DNA from: Siderastrea siderea
Lineage: Eukaryota; Cnidaria; Anthozoa; Scleractinia; Rhizangiidae
Direction: 5' to 3'
Assembly: GCA_964030785.1 (NCBI GenBank)
Contig: OZ034977.1
Span: 26,439,652-26,503,651 of the forward strand
DNA: 64,000 bases
The notes under the pieces were generated by a model that saw only the letters and a program-made list of their open reading frames with translations, was not told the origin of the DNA and ran no database searches. The position numbers were made by a program, and so were the translations under genes. Shown here in pieces: positions 38,089 to 49,419 of this stretch (within the stretch, counting starts at the first letter, position 1; each line of letters opens with the position of its first letter).

Positions 38089-38320
38089 TCTACAAACACT
38101 ACAAGATCGAACACAATGCCTTGGTTTCTATTCGCGCCAAGGTCTTTGTTGAATACCTTATGCTAATTTTGTTCAACTTTTTTCAACTTTCAATAGGTCT
38201 TCTCGCAATCACAATAATTATTTTTCTCTTGATAATGGCGTCATGACGACGTCGAAACGTCGAGGTTTTTTAAGTTTGTCTGTAATATTTACTTGTCTCT
38301 GCTTCAGCAAGTCTCTCTTG

Positions 38321-38321
<1 letters not shown>
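38051..38321 (+). mobile_element. Penelope-like element, inverted copy 2 with internal deletion
   Basis: From GAGCGCGTGGATGG it repeats the endonuclease region of copy 1 in the opposite orientation (VDGHKRKASSIYKHYKIEHN). It then jumps 120 bp ahead to SIRAKVFV, and continues through the same 3' UTR and end sequence to a TAA run at 38322. The jump keeps the frame but removes the last 40 residues of the nuclease region before the C-terminus. Confidence 0.8.
38228..38270 (+). ncRNA. Hammerhead-ribozyme-like motif in Penelope end, copy 2
   Basis: The same layout as copy 1: TTGATAA, GGCGTC-ATGAC-GACGTC hairpin, then GAAACGTCGAGG. The stem and core are conserved while the loop differs by one base. 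Confidence 0.45.
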
Positions 38322-38360
<39 letters not shown>

Positions 38361-38366
38361 GTAATA
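38322..38366. repeat. (TAA)n microsatellite
   Basis: About 13 uninterrupted TAA units, then GTAATAA, next to the 3' end of Penelope copy 2. Confidence 0.95.
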
Positions 38367-38891
38367 ACAGCATTTCCACAGAGTGGCTCTTCATCTGTTA
38401 TGTCACAAATAAAAATGTGAAAATAAAATTAAAAATAGACTAACTAGTGTTAAAAATATTTACAATAGATAAAAAATATTTACAATAAGAATTTGTAACT
38501 AGCGCTGAAATAAAAGTACCACTGCCTTTCCGGTAACGTAATATTCACCACAGCATCCCTCTGTACCATATAAGCCTAATTTAAATAAGATTTGAACGCA
38601 TGACTAGTGCCGTGACTCAATACAAAACAACAAATATCGATCGTTAGGTGGGTCGACTAAATGGGTGGACTATTTATGATTAACATTGCCAAATGCCACA
38701 ATCGTTCCAAAGCATGCCCTATGAACAAGTTAGGAAAGATCCACTTTATTTTAAGCTCCCCTTAAAACTGTGTTCGCGTTATATATATTTCCGTTGATAC
38801 GGAACTCGATCAAGTTTAAAGGAACATGTAAATTTCATTTCCTTTCGGTTCCACTCAATGACGTTGCAAATGCTTAACCATTTCATTAAAC
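38367..38891. promoter_or_regulatory. Upstream region of the MS4A-like exon
   Basis: No coding sequence. A TATA-like GTTATATATATTTCC lies near 38778-38792, about 105 bp before the ATG, and could serve a promoter. Confidence 0.3.
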
Positions 38892-39032
38892 ATGGCAGAT
38901 ATCGCAAAAATGGTGAGGGCTCCTGCCATCGTACACATCGTCATTGGTGTTTTATTGTTTTCTTTCGGCATCGCCTCTACCGAGGTCCTTGATTCTGGCT
39001 CTCCGTACTTTGGAATTTGGATTGGCATATGG
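38892..39032 (+). CDS. Probable first exon of an MS4A/CD20-like four-span membrane protein (partial)
   Basis: ATG at 38892 opens 47 codons that end at a donor (TGG|GTGAGC, intron from 39033) in phase 0. The peptide contains APAIVHIVIGVLLFSFGIAS, a first membrane span, then a short loop and SPYFGIWIGIW entering the second span. That spacing and the FGIAS and GIW pattern resemble MS4A-family proteins, small four-span membrane proteins with cytoplasmic ends. Downstream exons were not found in the following 1.2 kb or recognised further along. With only 47 residues the family call is tentative. Confidence 0.4.
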
Positions 39033-40206
39033 GTGAGCGTTGCTTAAGGATATATGATTTGTTTTAGCCTATTCAGCATATTGTAAAAGGAAGTCTGTAC
39101 ATTCGAAACCTAATTATGAAATCCACAAAACCGGCGAAAATGTTCCCCCAGTCTCCCAGGCAGATATGTGGCTGGATAAGGTAGATAACAGCAGCTAGGA
39201 TATGCAGCGGGGACTAAAATCAGATAGATATTGGGAGCTACATGGAGAATAAGACTACTATGATAGCGTGAATTAGCATTTCGGTAGGTTGATGGCATGG
39301 ACTGGAGTCCAAAAGATAAGCGCATTCTGATCTAAATTTTTGCATGTTGCATGGATTTCAGTGTTTATGGCTGTGGTTAGCATTTGAGCAAAACCCAGTG
39401 TTTCTTCGGTTTTAACTCAGCTGGTGTTTATACACTGATCTACCACGCTATCCATCGGAAACCCAAACATAATATTTGCATATTAATTAAATAAAGCTTA
39501 AATATAAGTTTATATCACGATTGAAAAGTAACATTTTCAGAGCCGTAAATATAGGAGGAATCACTAAATAATCTTGAAACATCTTGTGTTGCCTACTATC
39601 CTTGCACGGCGTTTCACGCAATTTAAGTGATTTTATCTTATCTACACTACCGTGTATTATATAAACAAACATAAGGAAGGTGCCTTCAGCCACTCCACCG
39701 CTTGACTCGTGTTAAAATTAGCTCGCAGTTTCTCCCCAGTACAATTTTCCCTTTTCACTCTACCTATCATTAAAAGGATGAGTTATAAAACCAACTCATT
39801 AAAACCTCAACAAACCACATAACACTTCAAAATGACCGCATCGAAATACGTTACGATCACGATTGGCCGGAGTAAAGTCAAACTGGGCATTACTAAACCA
39901 CGTAACATCGACACACCCAAACAGCCATTTTGTTATTTAATTTTTCAAATACCAAAAGAACAGAAATCACTCTGAATTATTTAAGTACGGAGATTTTTTC
40001 CACCTCAAAAGTACATCAAAGGGAGTTTCCTTGAGTTTTATTCGTAAAAACTCTACAAACTGGATGACTTGTATCTTTCAACACTTAATGCCCGGAAGTG
40101 CGAAATTTTCGAAGAATTTTATAGATTGTTGTAGATTATTGTAGATTATTAACTAAAAACTGTTCGTCTGATCGTGTGATCGTCAATTTACATATTTATT
40201 TATTTA
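39033..40206. other. Presumed intron or intergenic, no gene seen
   Basis: No recognisable exon or repeat with clear ends. Confidence 0.4.
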
Positions 40207-40215
40207 TTTGTTCAT

Positions 40216-40778
40216 TAGCCTGCGAGCAGGCTCTCTATTCGGGGGGGCAACGCAACGTGAATTATTTTCTTACGTGAATTATTTTCTTCGAGAGCGCCGA
40301 AGGCGCGAGTTTCGGCGAGCGAAGCGAGTTTCGGCGAACGAAGTGAAGGCGAGCGAAGCGAGCCCGCGGTGAAAAACGAGAGCCTGCACGTGAGTCATTG
40401 AATTTCAATTCCGGCCCCTCGAAATGTGACAACTTGTTGACAACTCGCCACGCTTCCGGTGTCAAATAACTAGCCAATAGGGAACGAGAAAAATATAAAC
40501 AAACATGACAGAAAGATGCACGTGGAAGTTTTCCCGGGATATTAATTGAGCCTGTCATTTTTGACCAATCAGAGTGCTGCGTTCGTGGACGAACGCGCCG
40601 GATTCAAAATTCAATGGGATACGTGCAGGCTCTCAATTTTCACCGCGGGCTCGCTTCGCTCGCCGAAACTCGCGCCTTCGGCGCTCTCGAAGAAAATAAT
40701 TCACGTAAGAAAATAATTCACGTAAGAAAATAATTCACGTTGCGTTGCCCCCCGAATAGAGAGCCTGCTCGCAGGCTA
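40216..40778. mobile_element. Foldback element, ~190 bp inverted repeats, 9 bp target duplication
   Basis: It starts TAGCCTGCGAGCAGGCTCTC and ends with the exact inverse; the arms continue nearly perfectly for about 190 bp. TTTGTTCAT flanks both sides (40207-40215, 40779-40787). Arms contain internal repeats of GAATTATTTTCTTACGT and of GGCGAGCGAAGCGAG. A 9 bp duplication is usual for Mutator-type elements, but the flanks lie in ATTT/ATTC simple repeats, so the size is less certain. No coding capacity. Confidence 0.7.
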
Positions 40779-40787
40779 TTTGTTCAT

Positions 40788-43037
40788 TCATTCATTCATT
40801 TATTTATAACGGAGCCCCCGCGCGAAGCGCGCCAGCGGAGCACCATTGTTAAGCAAATTTGGTAACCTATCGATCTGAATAATCTGGGTTGTGACGTCAG
40901 CGTACGCCCGTGAACCCACCGCTACAAACTCTGGAGGATGGGGAAGGGAGTCCCAAGACAACCCGACAGGGGGTTGAGGATGCAATCTTTTCTTGACGGG
41001 AAATCGCGCGGTGCTTTAGGGCAACCGGCAGTTTTCTAGGTGGGAAATCGCATGACGACCGTCGCTTTTGAAAACGTTTTTTTTTTTTTTAAAGCTGAAC
41101 TTGTCTAGCAAAACAATTCAGTTCAACAGATGTGAAGTTTAGAACTTGAGAAAAAATATCAAATATCTACAAATGGAAAGAAAAAGTTCAAAAGAATACT
41201 CAGTTGCCTTTTTGGTGGAAGGCGAAAAGTTTAAGTTACTAAATTTGCGTTCGAGGACTTCATCTTTGTTTTCGGTTCTGCTGCGAACTCGGTGGGCACA
41301 ACGCTTGGTTTTCGCAGCACTTTGCAGAGGTCCCGACGCCAAATATAGCAGAGCTAGTGCCTTCTGGTTTTTCTGTCCACAACCATGGTTTTTGTGGCGG
41401 TCCGAACACATTTTCCCAGGAATCATGGGAAAAGAAATAAGTAGTAAAATTAATAAGTAGTAAAATTAACTTCTTCAACGAGTATCAGCGTTCGTGGACT
41501 AGTGGAATCGTGTTGGCCTGCGGTTAAAATGAGAGTATTTCCACAAATTAATAAGTACTAGCAAAAAAAAATATGGAGCGCCGATCTTAGGCTTGGCTAA
41601 ATCTATATATATTTTATTTATTTACGGGTTTGCCACATTCGTCCTGCATTACGTCAGTAGTCACAAGACGTGAAGAAAGTCACACAAAACGTGTAGGTTT
41701 CGTGACATTTTCCACGCGTGATTGGATCAGGTGATTAGGTTCGAAAATGAAACTAGCCAGTGTTAACGCAAGACATTCATATTATTACCCCGCCGCAAGG
41801 ATGGGGTCTAGTAATACCCGTTTTCCCTTTTTTCGGTCTTTTTTTTTAATTATTTTTTTGGTGGTCACTTGCCCCCGACCTCCAGTTTTCGCTCAGCCAA
41901 ACAAAAACGTGTTGCAAACTTTCAGTCAACATAAGCATTATCTTCGGTCGGTTAGCGCCGATTCGCCAGAATCGTTATGAAAGACGGTGTAGAAAACTAC
42001 TAGGGATGTAATGCAATAGAAATGTCTTCGACGACAGTAAGGACAAGGATGTGAGCAAGCTTTGAAAGGCACCGATTCGATTGGGTTACTCAGACCAGAG
42101 CTAAACAAACAAGGTTGAATATTCAACAGTGAAATGCAAGCATTTTTTGGCAGTTTTGCTTTGCTTCGGCATAATCTTTAGGGAAAGTCAGGTAGAAAAG
42201 TACAAGAAATTCAGTGGAGTTGACTTCTCTTCCGAGCTTTGAAGGTGGCATGAATTCACGTAAACCTTACGTCGCTCAATCACAGAAGCCGATTCGGGGA
42301 AGTGTCTTGCTTGCGCCAAATCATTCATCGAATCATGGCCTAAAGTAGACTTTTACGTTTCTTTTTTCGATAGATAACAGTTCCCTTTAGTTTTAAGGGT
42401 AATTTTTTCTTTATCAGCAAATCTCATTCCCGTGCCCTTGTTACTTAGAATTATGCTGAGATGTCAGTTAGTTTTAAAAAAACGTGACGTAACTGAGTCG
42501 CGCTATGGTCAAACTTTTTCGTCACGTTCTTCTTCGCGAGTGCTAGAACAGGAGGTTAACCAAGGAATGAGGGATGGGAAAGGTGTTCGTACTATTAGGG
42601 ATTCATGCAATCAAAGGGAGAAGAGTGCAGAGAAGACGAAGGTGGGGGCGAGGGTGACAGCAAACACGTCAAAAGTACGATAAATCACCAGTTTCAAATA
42701 TTTACATCACTTGGGCTCGTATCTTGAGTGACCGTAATGTATTTTGCACCCTGAGGGGAAGGGGAAAAACGACGGTCCTGGGGCTCTTTTTGTTGAAGGA
42801 CAATATCAGACCGAGGACGTAAATTAAACGCCACGCGCATTCGCTAAAAAAGCGAAAGCTTATCCCATGTCCGCATGCGTGCCGATCATTATTCCAAAAG
42901 TAGAGTACCATTCTATTGGTAGAGGCGGGATGTGCCACTCGTGACTTGTGCGTAGCTCGTTTTATAAGTGCAAACTGCTGTGATGTTTGGGAACTTATTT
43001 TTTTTTATAACACTGTAGGCATTCCCCGGCGTCAGGA
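40788..43037. other. No recognisable gene; repeat-like segment at the left
   Basis: About 40807-41040 looks like a dispersed element (GCGCGAAGCGCGCCAGCGGA start, CG-rich compared with its surroundings). The rest has only short open frames without domains. Confidence 0.35.
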
Positions 43038-45862
43038 TGACCATGGTACCATTGTTTTTCATTGCCAAACATATTTGACCATGGTTGACAGTGTTGTGAC
43101 AATGGTGTCTGACCATGGTCTCTGAATAAGAGTTGACCATGGTACATTGTCAACCATGGTCAAATGAGCACTTATCATAATTTTTTTTATTTGGAGCAAA
43201 CCTCAAACTAGATGTCATCTTATTCTATTTGGCATGAAACAAAGGTAATAAAAAATCAAAAGATCATGCTTTAGCCTTAACATGACATCAGACCAGACAT
43301 TTTCCCCCAGCAGTTTATGGTAAACCATGTTCAACCATGGTTTAGATTTTGAACTATTTAATTTCTGAAAACCTATTGACACTGTGGTATGATTAAGGAA
43401 AATGTACAAATGGTGGATGAAAACTATAAAAATTGCTTTTTTACAGCTGTAGCAGTGAAAATACTGATATTTGATTTCGCCAGGAAACCATGAGAAATCA
43501 TGTTCAACCATGTTTTGCTAATTCAATATTAACCAAATTATTTCACAAAATTATACCAACACAACTGGACAGTAAACCATCTTTAATATTTAATTGACAA
43601 GTATCTAAGACTAAGGTGTACACGTGAAATGATTTGGTGATGAGAAGAACGTAGTAACCGTATTAAAGTGATTTAAAAGTCATGTCAATCCACAGTTTTC
43701 TTAAAACTAACAAAAGACCTTGTGTAAGGTTGAATTGAATTAAAACAAAACAAAAAAAGTCAACACTAGTTTGTGAGTAAACATACAATAACTTTGAAAA
43801 CTGGCTAGTTTGACACTGACAAATCTCGATAGATTACAAAAGCCATCATTCTCACATCCTGAACAATTCTGATTCATGTGACCATGGTTAACTATGTTGG
43901 ACCACCTTTCACATTTTCATTCAAATATTATACTGAAATTAATTCGGTTTTGCCAGTGGAATACGCTATACATTTTTATCCAATTCAATATTAATTGTTT
44001 GTAAATCTGGCTTTACCTTTCTAGTATGCTCGAGCTTCATCCTATTTTAATAGAGTCAGACTCCAGTCGAAAGAGGTGGCAATGTGGCAGCGCAGTGAAG
44101 TTCGTTCTCACAATGGGATTCCATATTTTCCTTGCTTTACAAGAATATAGATGTAATTTTTTCTTGTCATCTATATATCTCTTTAAATGGTTCCTCTTTG
44201 TTTTCTAGTAAAGCATAAACCCTTTAAACAGGGAAGAAAAGACTGATATGTAATCAGCAGTAATCAACATGTATACGGTCAGGCGTCATTTTCAGTAAAA
44301 GGATGCGAAGGAGCTGGTGACTAGATAAGCCTGCGTGGTCAGCAAGTGGTCAGCGGCCTTTCAGAAGAGGGATCGTTCGATTTCGCCATTGCAGATCAAC
44401 GGTCAGTTTCTTCACGTTTTCTTGGAGAAAATCATTTAAAATGACTCATAAAACGGTGAATATGGTTCACTTACATTTTAAAAACGAGGTAAGTTTTAAT
44501 AACAGATGATAACTTTTGAAAATGATGACTTTTGATAGGCAAGATCAACTTAAATACAGGAACGCTGTGAAGCACGTAAGCTTAAGTCTTAATTTTCTTA
44601 CCGGTTTATATTTTAACCCACTTTGTGTGATGAAGTGTTTGTATTTTAGACCTCTCTTTAAATATTTTGAAGTTCTTAGAGTGCACAGTGATATGATTTT
44701 ATTCTTGATGAATGAAAAAAAGCTGGATGTGTCATCAGACGTTTTGTGTTATTTGTGTCATGTAGGCCATGAGCTTACCAGCTTATGGATAATTTTAACT
44801 GGCACAAATACAACTATAATATGAAAACATTTTAAGCTACTGTAAAATGAATATCACTGGTGTGACTAGAGAGGAGGTATTAAACAAATGCTAACCGTTA
44901 GAAAAAATGATGCTGGTTTTAAGTGGTTTTAACAACACATGTGTTTTTGTTTTATTGTAGTTTAATGGCCTCTGATTGATGTGGATGCAATTTTTTTGGC
45001 TGGAAGTGCAGTATTACCAAACAAAATTTAATGGCAGTTAATGAGCTAAGTGTGAAACAGTGAAAACACAATTATAAAATTGTAATTGTCAGTTGTAAGA
45101 ACATGTTCTTTTGGAACGAGGTTACAAAATTAATTGTACACTCGGTAGCAGAGGCTTTTCTTACATGTTTTGGTGGCTGATAGACAGCTCCACTTAGCCT
45201 CTGACATCCATGAGTATGTTAATAAGAGTTTTAATGTCATCTGTAGACTGTAGAGGCTTGCTTCGTAGCATTTTCAGTCACATCCAGCAGTGCCCAGGCA
45301 GCCCCCCAGGCATGAGTGGGGATTTTGCTCATGTAAATTATAAATCCCATGGATGGGACATTCAAGAGTTACGTTATTCCAGAATCTACCTCAGGGATGG
45401 AAATCCATCTTCAAAGAATCTTGGCTTTGTTTTCAGTAACGAGCTATCTAGAAAAAGAGTGAATTTATGACTGGATCAATAAAGACATGCCTTACCCTTA
45501 TAGGTTATTATTATTACTTTTACTACTAATTTTATTGTTATTGTTGTTGTTGTTTTTGTTAGTCATTGTTATGTTTCATGAATCTTTAAAAAAAAATTCA
45601 GACTTCATCAAGTGAAAATAGCATTTTTACGTGATTTGCAAACTCAAAAGTGCAGACTTGCGTGTAACAAAATTATTACTGGAATAATACTGAGATGTGG
45701 CATTTTTGGAACTTTTACAGGAACCCTAAATTTATTTTGTTACTACAGAGTTGAACAACCCCAGGGTAATTTTTTTAATTTTCTAACTGTAACACCAGGT
45801 GTTGTGAATCATCCCACTTTAATTGGGCTACCATTTGCAAATGATACAATCCAATCACAGCC
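43038..45862. repeat. Diffuse array of ACCATGGT / TTGACCATGG palindromic motifs, left part
   Basis: At least five CCATGG palindromes occur between 43038 and 43165, mostly as TTGACCATGG or AACCATGGT; others follow at about 43337 and 43881. Spacing is irregular. The same motif reappears densely right of the retrotransposon (63480-64000), so both flanks belong to one locus. No gene is recognised in it. Confidence 0.6.
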
Positions 45863-46050
45863 CTATGCACAGTCATGTAAATATGTATATTCCGCCGAGA
45901 TTAGGTCATTAATCACCTTCAGCACGTGCAGAGCAATGTGTTGCAATAGGACTTGTTGCTCATTGGTCGCTGGGTAATATAAAGGGAAAAGGACGCTCAT
46001 AACTCGTGGTTAGTTACTTCAAACCGACGAAGAGGGAACTTTAGTTGGCG
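45863..46050 (+). repeat. Split direct repeat A1 with promoter
   Basis: 188 bp, repeated as A2. It contains GGGTAATATAAAGGG (TATA-like, about 45975-45984) followed by likely transcription start sequence, so it is probably the element promoter. Confidence 0.85.
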
Positions 46051-46091
46051 TCGTCTTTGTTTCCATCAACCCCGGCTCGAACTGTAGATTC

Positions 46092-47676
46092 ATGGAAGAA
46101 CAAGCTCCTATTGCAGCTCCTGCAGCGGTTCTTGCAGTGCTACAAGGTGTCGAAGATGAACTAGCACCGAATCCACCGGCACCGAATGCACCGGCACCGA
46201 ACGCTCCAGCGGCAGATGGACAAGTCGCTGAGGTATTTATTTCTTGTTTGCTTAAACTTTTGTCGCTAGTTCGCGAAGCTTATACTAGGGGTTTGGTCGC
46301 CTGGTCGGGTTGTCTGTAGTAATGTCGTTTTCCCTTGTTTTGCGTTCCTTGGTATTGCGGTGAATTTAATTCTAGTTACGGGTTCCCAAGTTTGTTTTAT
46401 ATTATTGCCTCGTTGGTCTTTCTATAGTTTTATCCCTTCATTTTGTTTTGCTTTGCTGGTTTCTAAATTTTTTATTACTGTGTTTATGTTACAACGGGTA
46501 GTTTATACCGTATGGTTTCACTGGATAGAACATCGGGTTTAATATTTGCTGTAGTCGCGTCTGTGAAAGCACTGAATTGTTATTGTCTGCTACGAAACTT
46601 GCCGTGATCGAGGCAGTATATATACATCACATTATAATGCAGGCCCGTGATCGTGGCTGCTTGAAAATGATACGCTGGCCCGTGATCGAGGCAGCATGAG
46701 AAAATGGGAAATCTGGCCCGTGATCGAGGCGGTATAAAAAAAAAACGATAACGCAGGCCCGTGATCGTGGCTGCTTGAAGAAAATGATAAAACTGGCCCG
46801 TGATCGTGGCAGTATAAAATGATAACGCAGGCCGTGTTCGTGGCTGCTTGGGTAAATGATAAAACTGGCCCGTGATCGTGGCAGTATATGAAAAAAAAAA
46901 TGATAACGCAGACCCGTGATCGTGGTTGCTTGAGAAAATGATAGAACTGGCCCGTGATCGTGGCAGTATGAAAAATGATAACGCAGGCCCGTGATCGTGG
47001 CTGCTTGAGAAAATCATATAATGGGCCCGTGATCGAGGCAGCATGAGAGAATGATAACGTAGGCCCGTAATCGAGGCTGCTTGAGAAAGTGAATCGATAT
47101 AATATGGGTTTATTGAGTCAGTTATAAGCTAACTTTCTGTGTTGGCTTTAGATCCCCAATATGGAGGATTTCGCGAGGAGAATTCAGAAGCTAGAACAAT
47201 CGCAGCAAGCGACTGTTGATGGTATCATCGAAAAGATTATGCAGTTGGTGAAGTCAAAGGCTGTACCATTTAATAAGGACCAGGTCTTCGAGCAGATTTT
47301 AAACCTGAAGGTTGTGGCTTTGGAAACCAAACACCCTAAAGCCAACTACTACTCTACAGTGTTCCAAGCTTTACGTGAGAAGATGGGTGGTTCAGATGAG
47401 CAATTTAAAAGATATGTTTTGGCTCTTCTTGGAGACAAAGACCAAGAGAAGGTGCTTGATGCTATGACAAAGGTCGACAAGGCCCTGAGGGTCCCATCCT
47501 TTTCGGCTACACCCACGTTCCGAGGTCGTGATCGTGGTAGATCTCTAGGCGGGCTTCAGTGCTTTTATTGTAAGGGTTATGGTCATTTCCAGAGAAATTG
47601 TCAAATGCGCTGGAGAGATGAGGGAAAGCCACCACCACCAAAGAGAGGGAGATGGTTCAGGGGGTCGCCAGTGTGA
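46092..47676 (+). CDS. Ngaro-type gag, spliced, zinc-knuckle protein
   Basis: ATG at 46092 begins exon 1, 46092-46232, which ends at GAG|GTATTT. The intron ends at TTTAG 47151, and exon 2 runs 47152-47676 in the same frame, for 221 residues. Exon 1 encodes an Ala/Pro-rich stretch with 18 bp repeats (PNAPAPNAPA). Exon 2 encodes a helical nucleocapsid-like region, an Arg-rich RGRDRGRS segment, and a CX2CX4HX4C zinc knuckle (CFYCKGYGHFQRNC), then a basic tail. It is likely the structural RNA-binding protein of the element. Without splicing, translation could start at ATG 47161 (171 residues). The splice is inferred from GT-AG ends and frame agreement. The intron holds a 38 bp tandem repeat. Confidence 0.65.
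46600..47090. repeat. ~38 bp minisatellite in the gag intron
   Basis: About thirteen copies of a unit with core GCCCGTGATCGTGGC. Units mostly alternate between GGCTGCTTGAGAAAATGATA and GGCAGTATAAAATGATA types, giving a ~76 bp higher-order period. It is bounded closely by gag exon 2 on the right. Confidence 0.9.
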
Positions 47677-48071
47677 TCGGACAGATTAAATCTGTGGTTT
47701 TAAGTTCAGTTGGACCATTTGCGTGTAATAAGAATAAAAATAAATGAATTACAAACAGTATAAAATTGATTCGTGTGTACAAAGTTGATTTCCTTTGTTA
47801 CTGTTATTTGGTATTTTTAGGGCATTTCTTAGTCTTTTATTTCATGGCATATGGGTACCACAACAAAATTTTAGTTTTAACCTCGATGAGGGTGAGCAAC
47901 TCCCATGGGCTAGCCTTATTGCTGGGCAGTCTGTGGATGTTCCTTTCGGGGTGTGGGAAGTTACTCTCTCCTGATCGGGGACCTCATCTTTAGTGGTTAG
48001 ATTCTCTTGGGAGGGATATTTTCGTTTGGGTTTTCAGTTTCCCATAAGTATTTTTCCCAGTTATTTCGCAG
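47677..48071 (+). other. Gag-pol spacer, possible intron
   Basis: No open frame links gag to pol. A good acceptor (pyrimidines then TTTCGCAG) ends at 48071 and opens the pol frame directly at 48072, so pol may be reached by splicing from gag. No clear donor was identified. Confidence 0.4.
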
Positions 48072-48626
48072 ATCCGCCAGGTGAAGCGGAGAAGGATCTG
48101 CGAGGGCTTTGAAATTCCTGCCTGGGAAAAGATAGATGAGGAATTTGATCATAAATTATCCTGTTGTCAGCCTCCCAATGAGAACTTATTTTCGACTACT
48201 ATAGATGGGGTCCTCGTTCAGGAGGGAGTTACAGAGATTCCCACTACAAAGGACGTTTTAGTTTCCGAAGAGGTGCCTGATTTATCTCTGTTGCGATTTC
48301 GTGACCCCGATCATTTTGTGGCTGGCGGCGTTCACAAAGACCCGTCCGCCTGGCAGAAGATTTTGATTAACCATCCGAAGGGTGACCAAATACTTAATTG
48401 GATCTCGAGCAAAGTAGACGTGCATGATTTTGTGAATCACTATTCGGGTACTTTTAAGGGTGAATCATACGACTCTGATTTTCCTCCGCCTAAATATTTC
48501 CGGAATCATGCATTGTGTAAGAAGTTTTCTACCTTCATTTCGGATGCGATTCTCAAACGTGTGGCGATGGGTTCCGTCAGGGTTTGGGGAAAAGTTGATC
48601 TGGACGAACCACCGTACCTACAATGA
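48072..48626 (+). pseudogene. Ngaro pol, N-terminal part, cut by the composite insertion
   Basis: The open frame begins at the acceptor-like site 48071/48072 with no ATG (an apparent start at 48081 is GTG). It encodes a DIRS/Ngaro RT N-terminal region: HPKGDQILNWISSKVDVHDF, then RNHALCKKF and GSVRVWGKVD just before the RT proper. At TA 48619-48620 the frame enters the inserted element and ends at a TGA there. The downstream half is at 59314-61037. The two halves are in the same frame once the insertion and one TA are removed, so the disruption is due to the insertion alone. Confidence 0.8.
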
Positions 48627-48883
48627 GCGTCTAAAGTGTTGAGACATTCCCCTTTTTTTGGCATACCTAGCTTTAAAATCCCCCTTACCCACTAGAATAT
48701 ACCCCCATCCCCCCCAAACAATGTTGAATTTGCTAGGTGGGAACCAGCGTTTATCCCGGTACAACATTGGATAGGGGGAGGGGGGATTTGTGTTTGAAAA
48801 TCTTTTCCAAACAGCAAAAAGTGAAACTGAGTACACTGCCATTACATTTTAGAAAATGTCTCAACTACTTTTGTCGCTCATTG
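48621..48883. repeat. M unit 1 (inverted-repeat unit, MITE-like); five more copies follow
   Basis: Ends are CAATGAGCG and its inverse, extended imperfectly to ~29 bp (left ...TTGAGACATT, right AATGTCTCAA...). The interior is also palindromic: C-rich CCCCCATCCCCCCC on the left faces GGGGGAGGGGGGATT on the right, around CAATGTTG...CAACATTG. On its own M looks like a TA-targeting MITE. Short open frames spanning it are not genes. Confidence 0.85.
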
Positions 48884-49176
48884 TCCGAGGTGGTCATATT
48901 GTTATATTGCCTTTTTTGTTGTGGACGGGGTGCTATCATGTCTTCACGATATTTATATTAAGGAAATATCTGCCAAGTAAAGTACAGATTTAGAAAATTG
49001 TCATGTGTAGTAGTTTTTAGCATTAAAAAATCAAGTTTTTAGCTAACGAATTTTGTGCGTGATATCTTTTGGTCGTATCAAATGTCACTTTTCAAAGTGA
49101 TTGTTGTCGTCTTCAGCACATTCATAATCAATTTCGCAAGGCATAATAACACTTGTTTTCCCTTTTTGAAGTCGTT

Positions 49177-49419
49177 ATGGAAATGATGAAAGGATATGAG
49201 TACGATTCAGCTTCCTCCGAAGCAAGTGAAACACAGGAGCATACTGGTACCGAGATGCCTGAAGTAAACCGGCAAGAGATCAACACTCGTGCTGTACGTA
49301 AAGTGTACTTAATAACGTACAGTCAAGCAGATGAAGCCCGCTTTCCTACAAGACAGTCTTTCGTTCTTGGAGGAGACAGCGATGACAGCGTCGCCGAGAT
49401 AACGAGTAACCACGGGTAA
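49177..49419 (+). CDS. Short ORF with a Rep-like first motif, truncated (copy 1 of 5)
   Basis: ATG at 49177, 80 residues (an earlier start at 49153 is TTG). An acidic Ser-rich N-terminus precedes KVYLITYSQADEARFPTRQSF, which I recall as the beginning of a widespread cnidarian repeat protein. In the longer versions this is followed by an HYHM-type His motif, together recalling motifs I and II of HUH replication initiators. Here the similarity stops after FPTRQSF, and the frame runs into SNHG encoded by the 10 bp repeats, so the catalytic part is missing. The recollection needs a search. Copies are at 51263, 53349, 55435 and 57521. Confidence 0.4.
   Translation: MEMMKGYEYDSASSEASETQEHTGTEMPEVNRQEINTRAVRKVYLITYSQADEARFPTRQSFVLGGDSDDSVAEITSNHG

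Noticed and set aside
43215..45470. Several 80-120 codon ORFs in the palindrome-rich locus
   Set aside because: No domains, no conserved splice structure, and coding-like composition is absent.
46580..47044. 154-codon minus-strand ORF with repeated peptide units
   Set aside because: It is the antisense reading of the 38 bp minisatellite in the gag intron.
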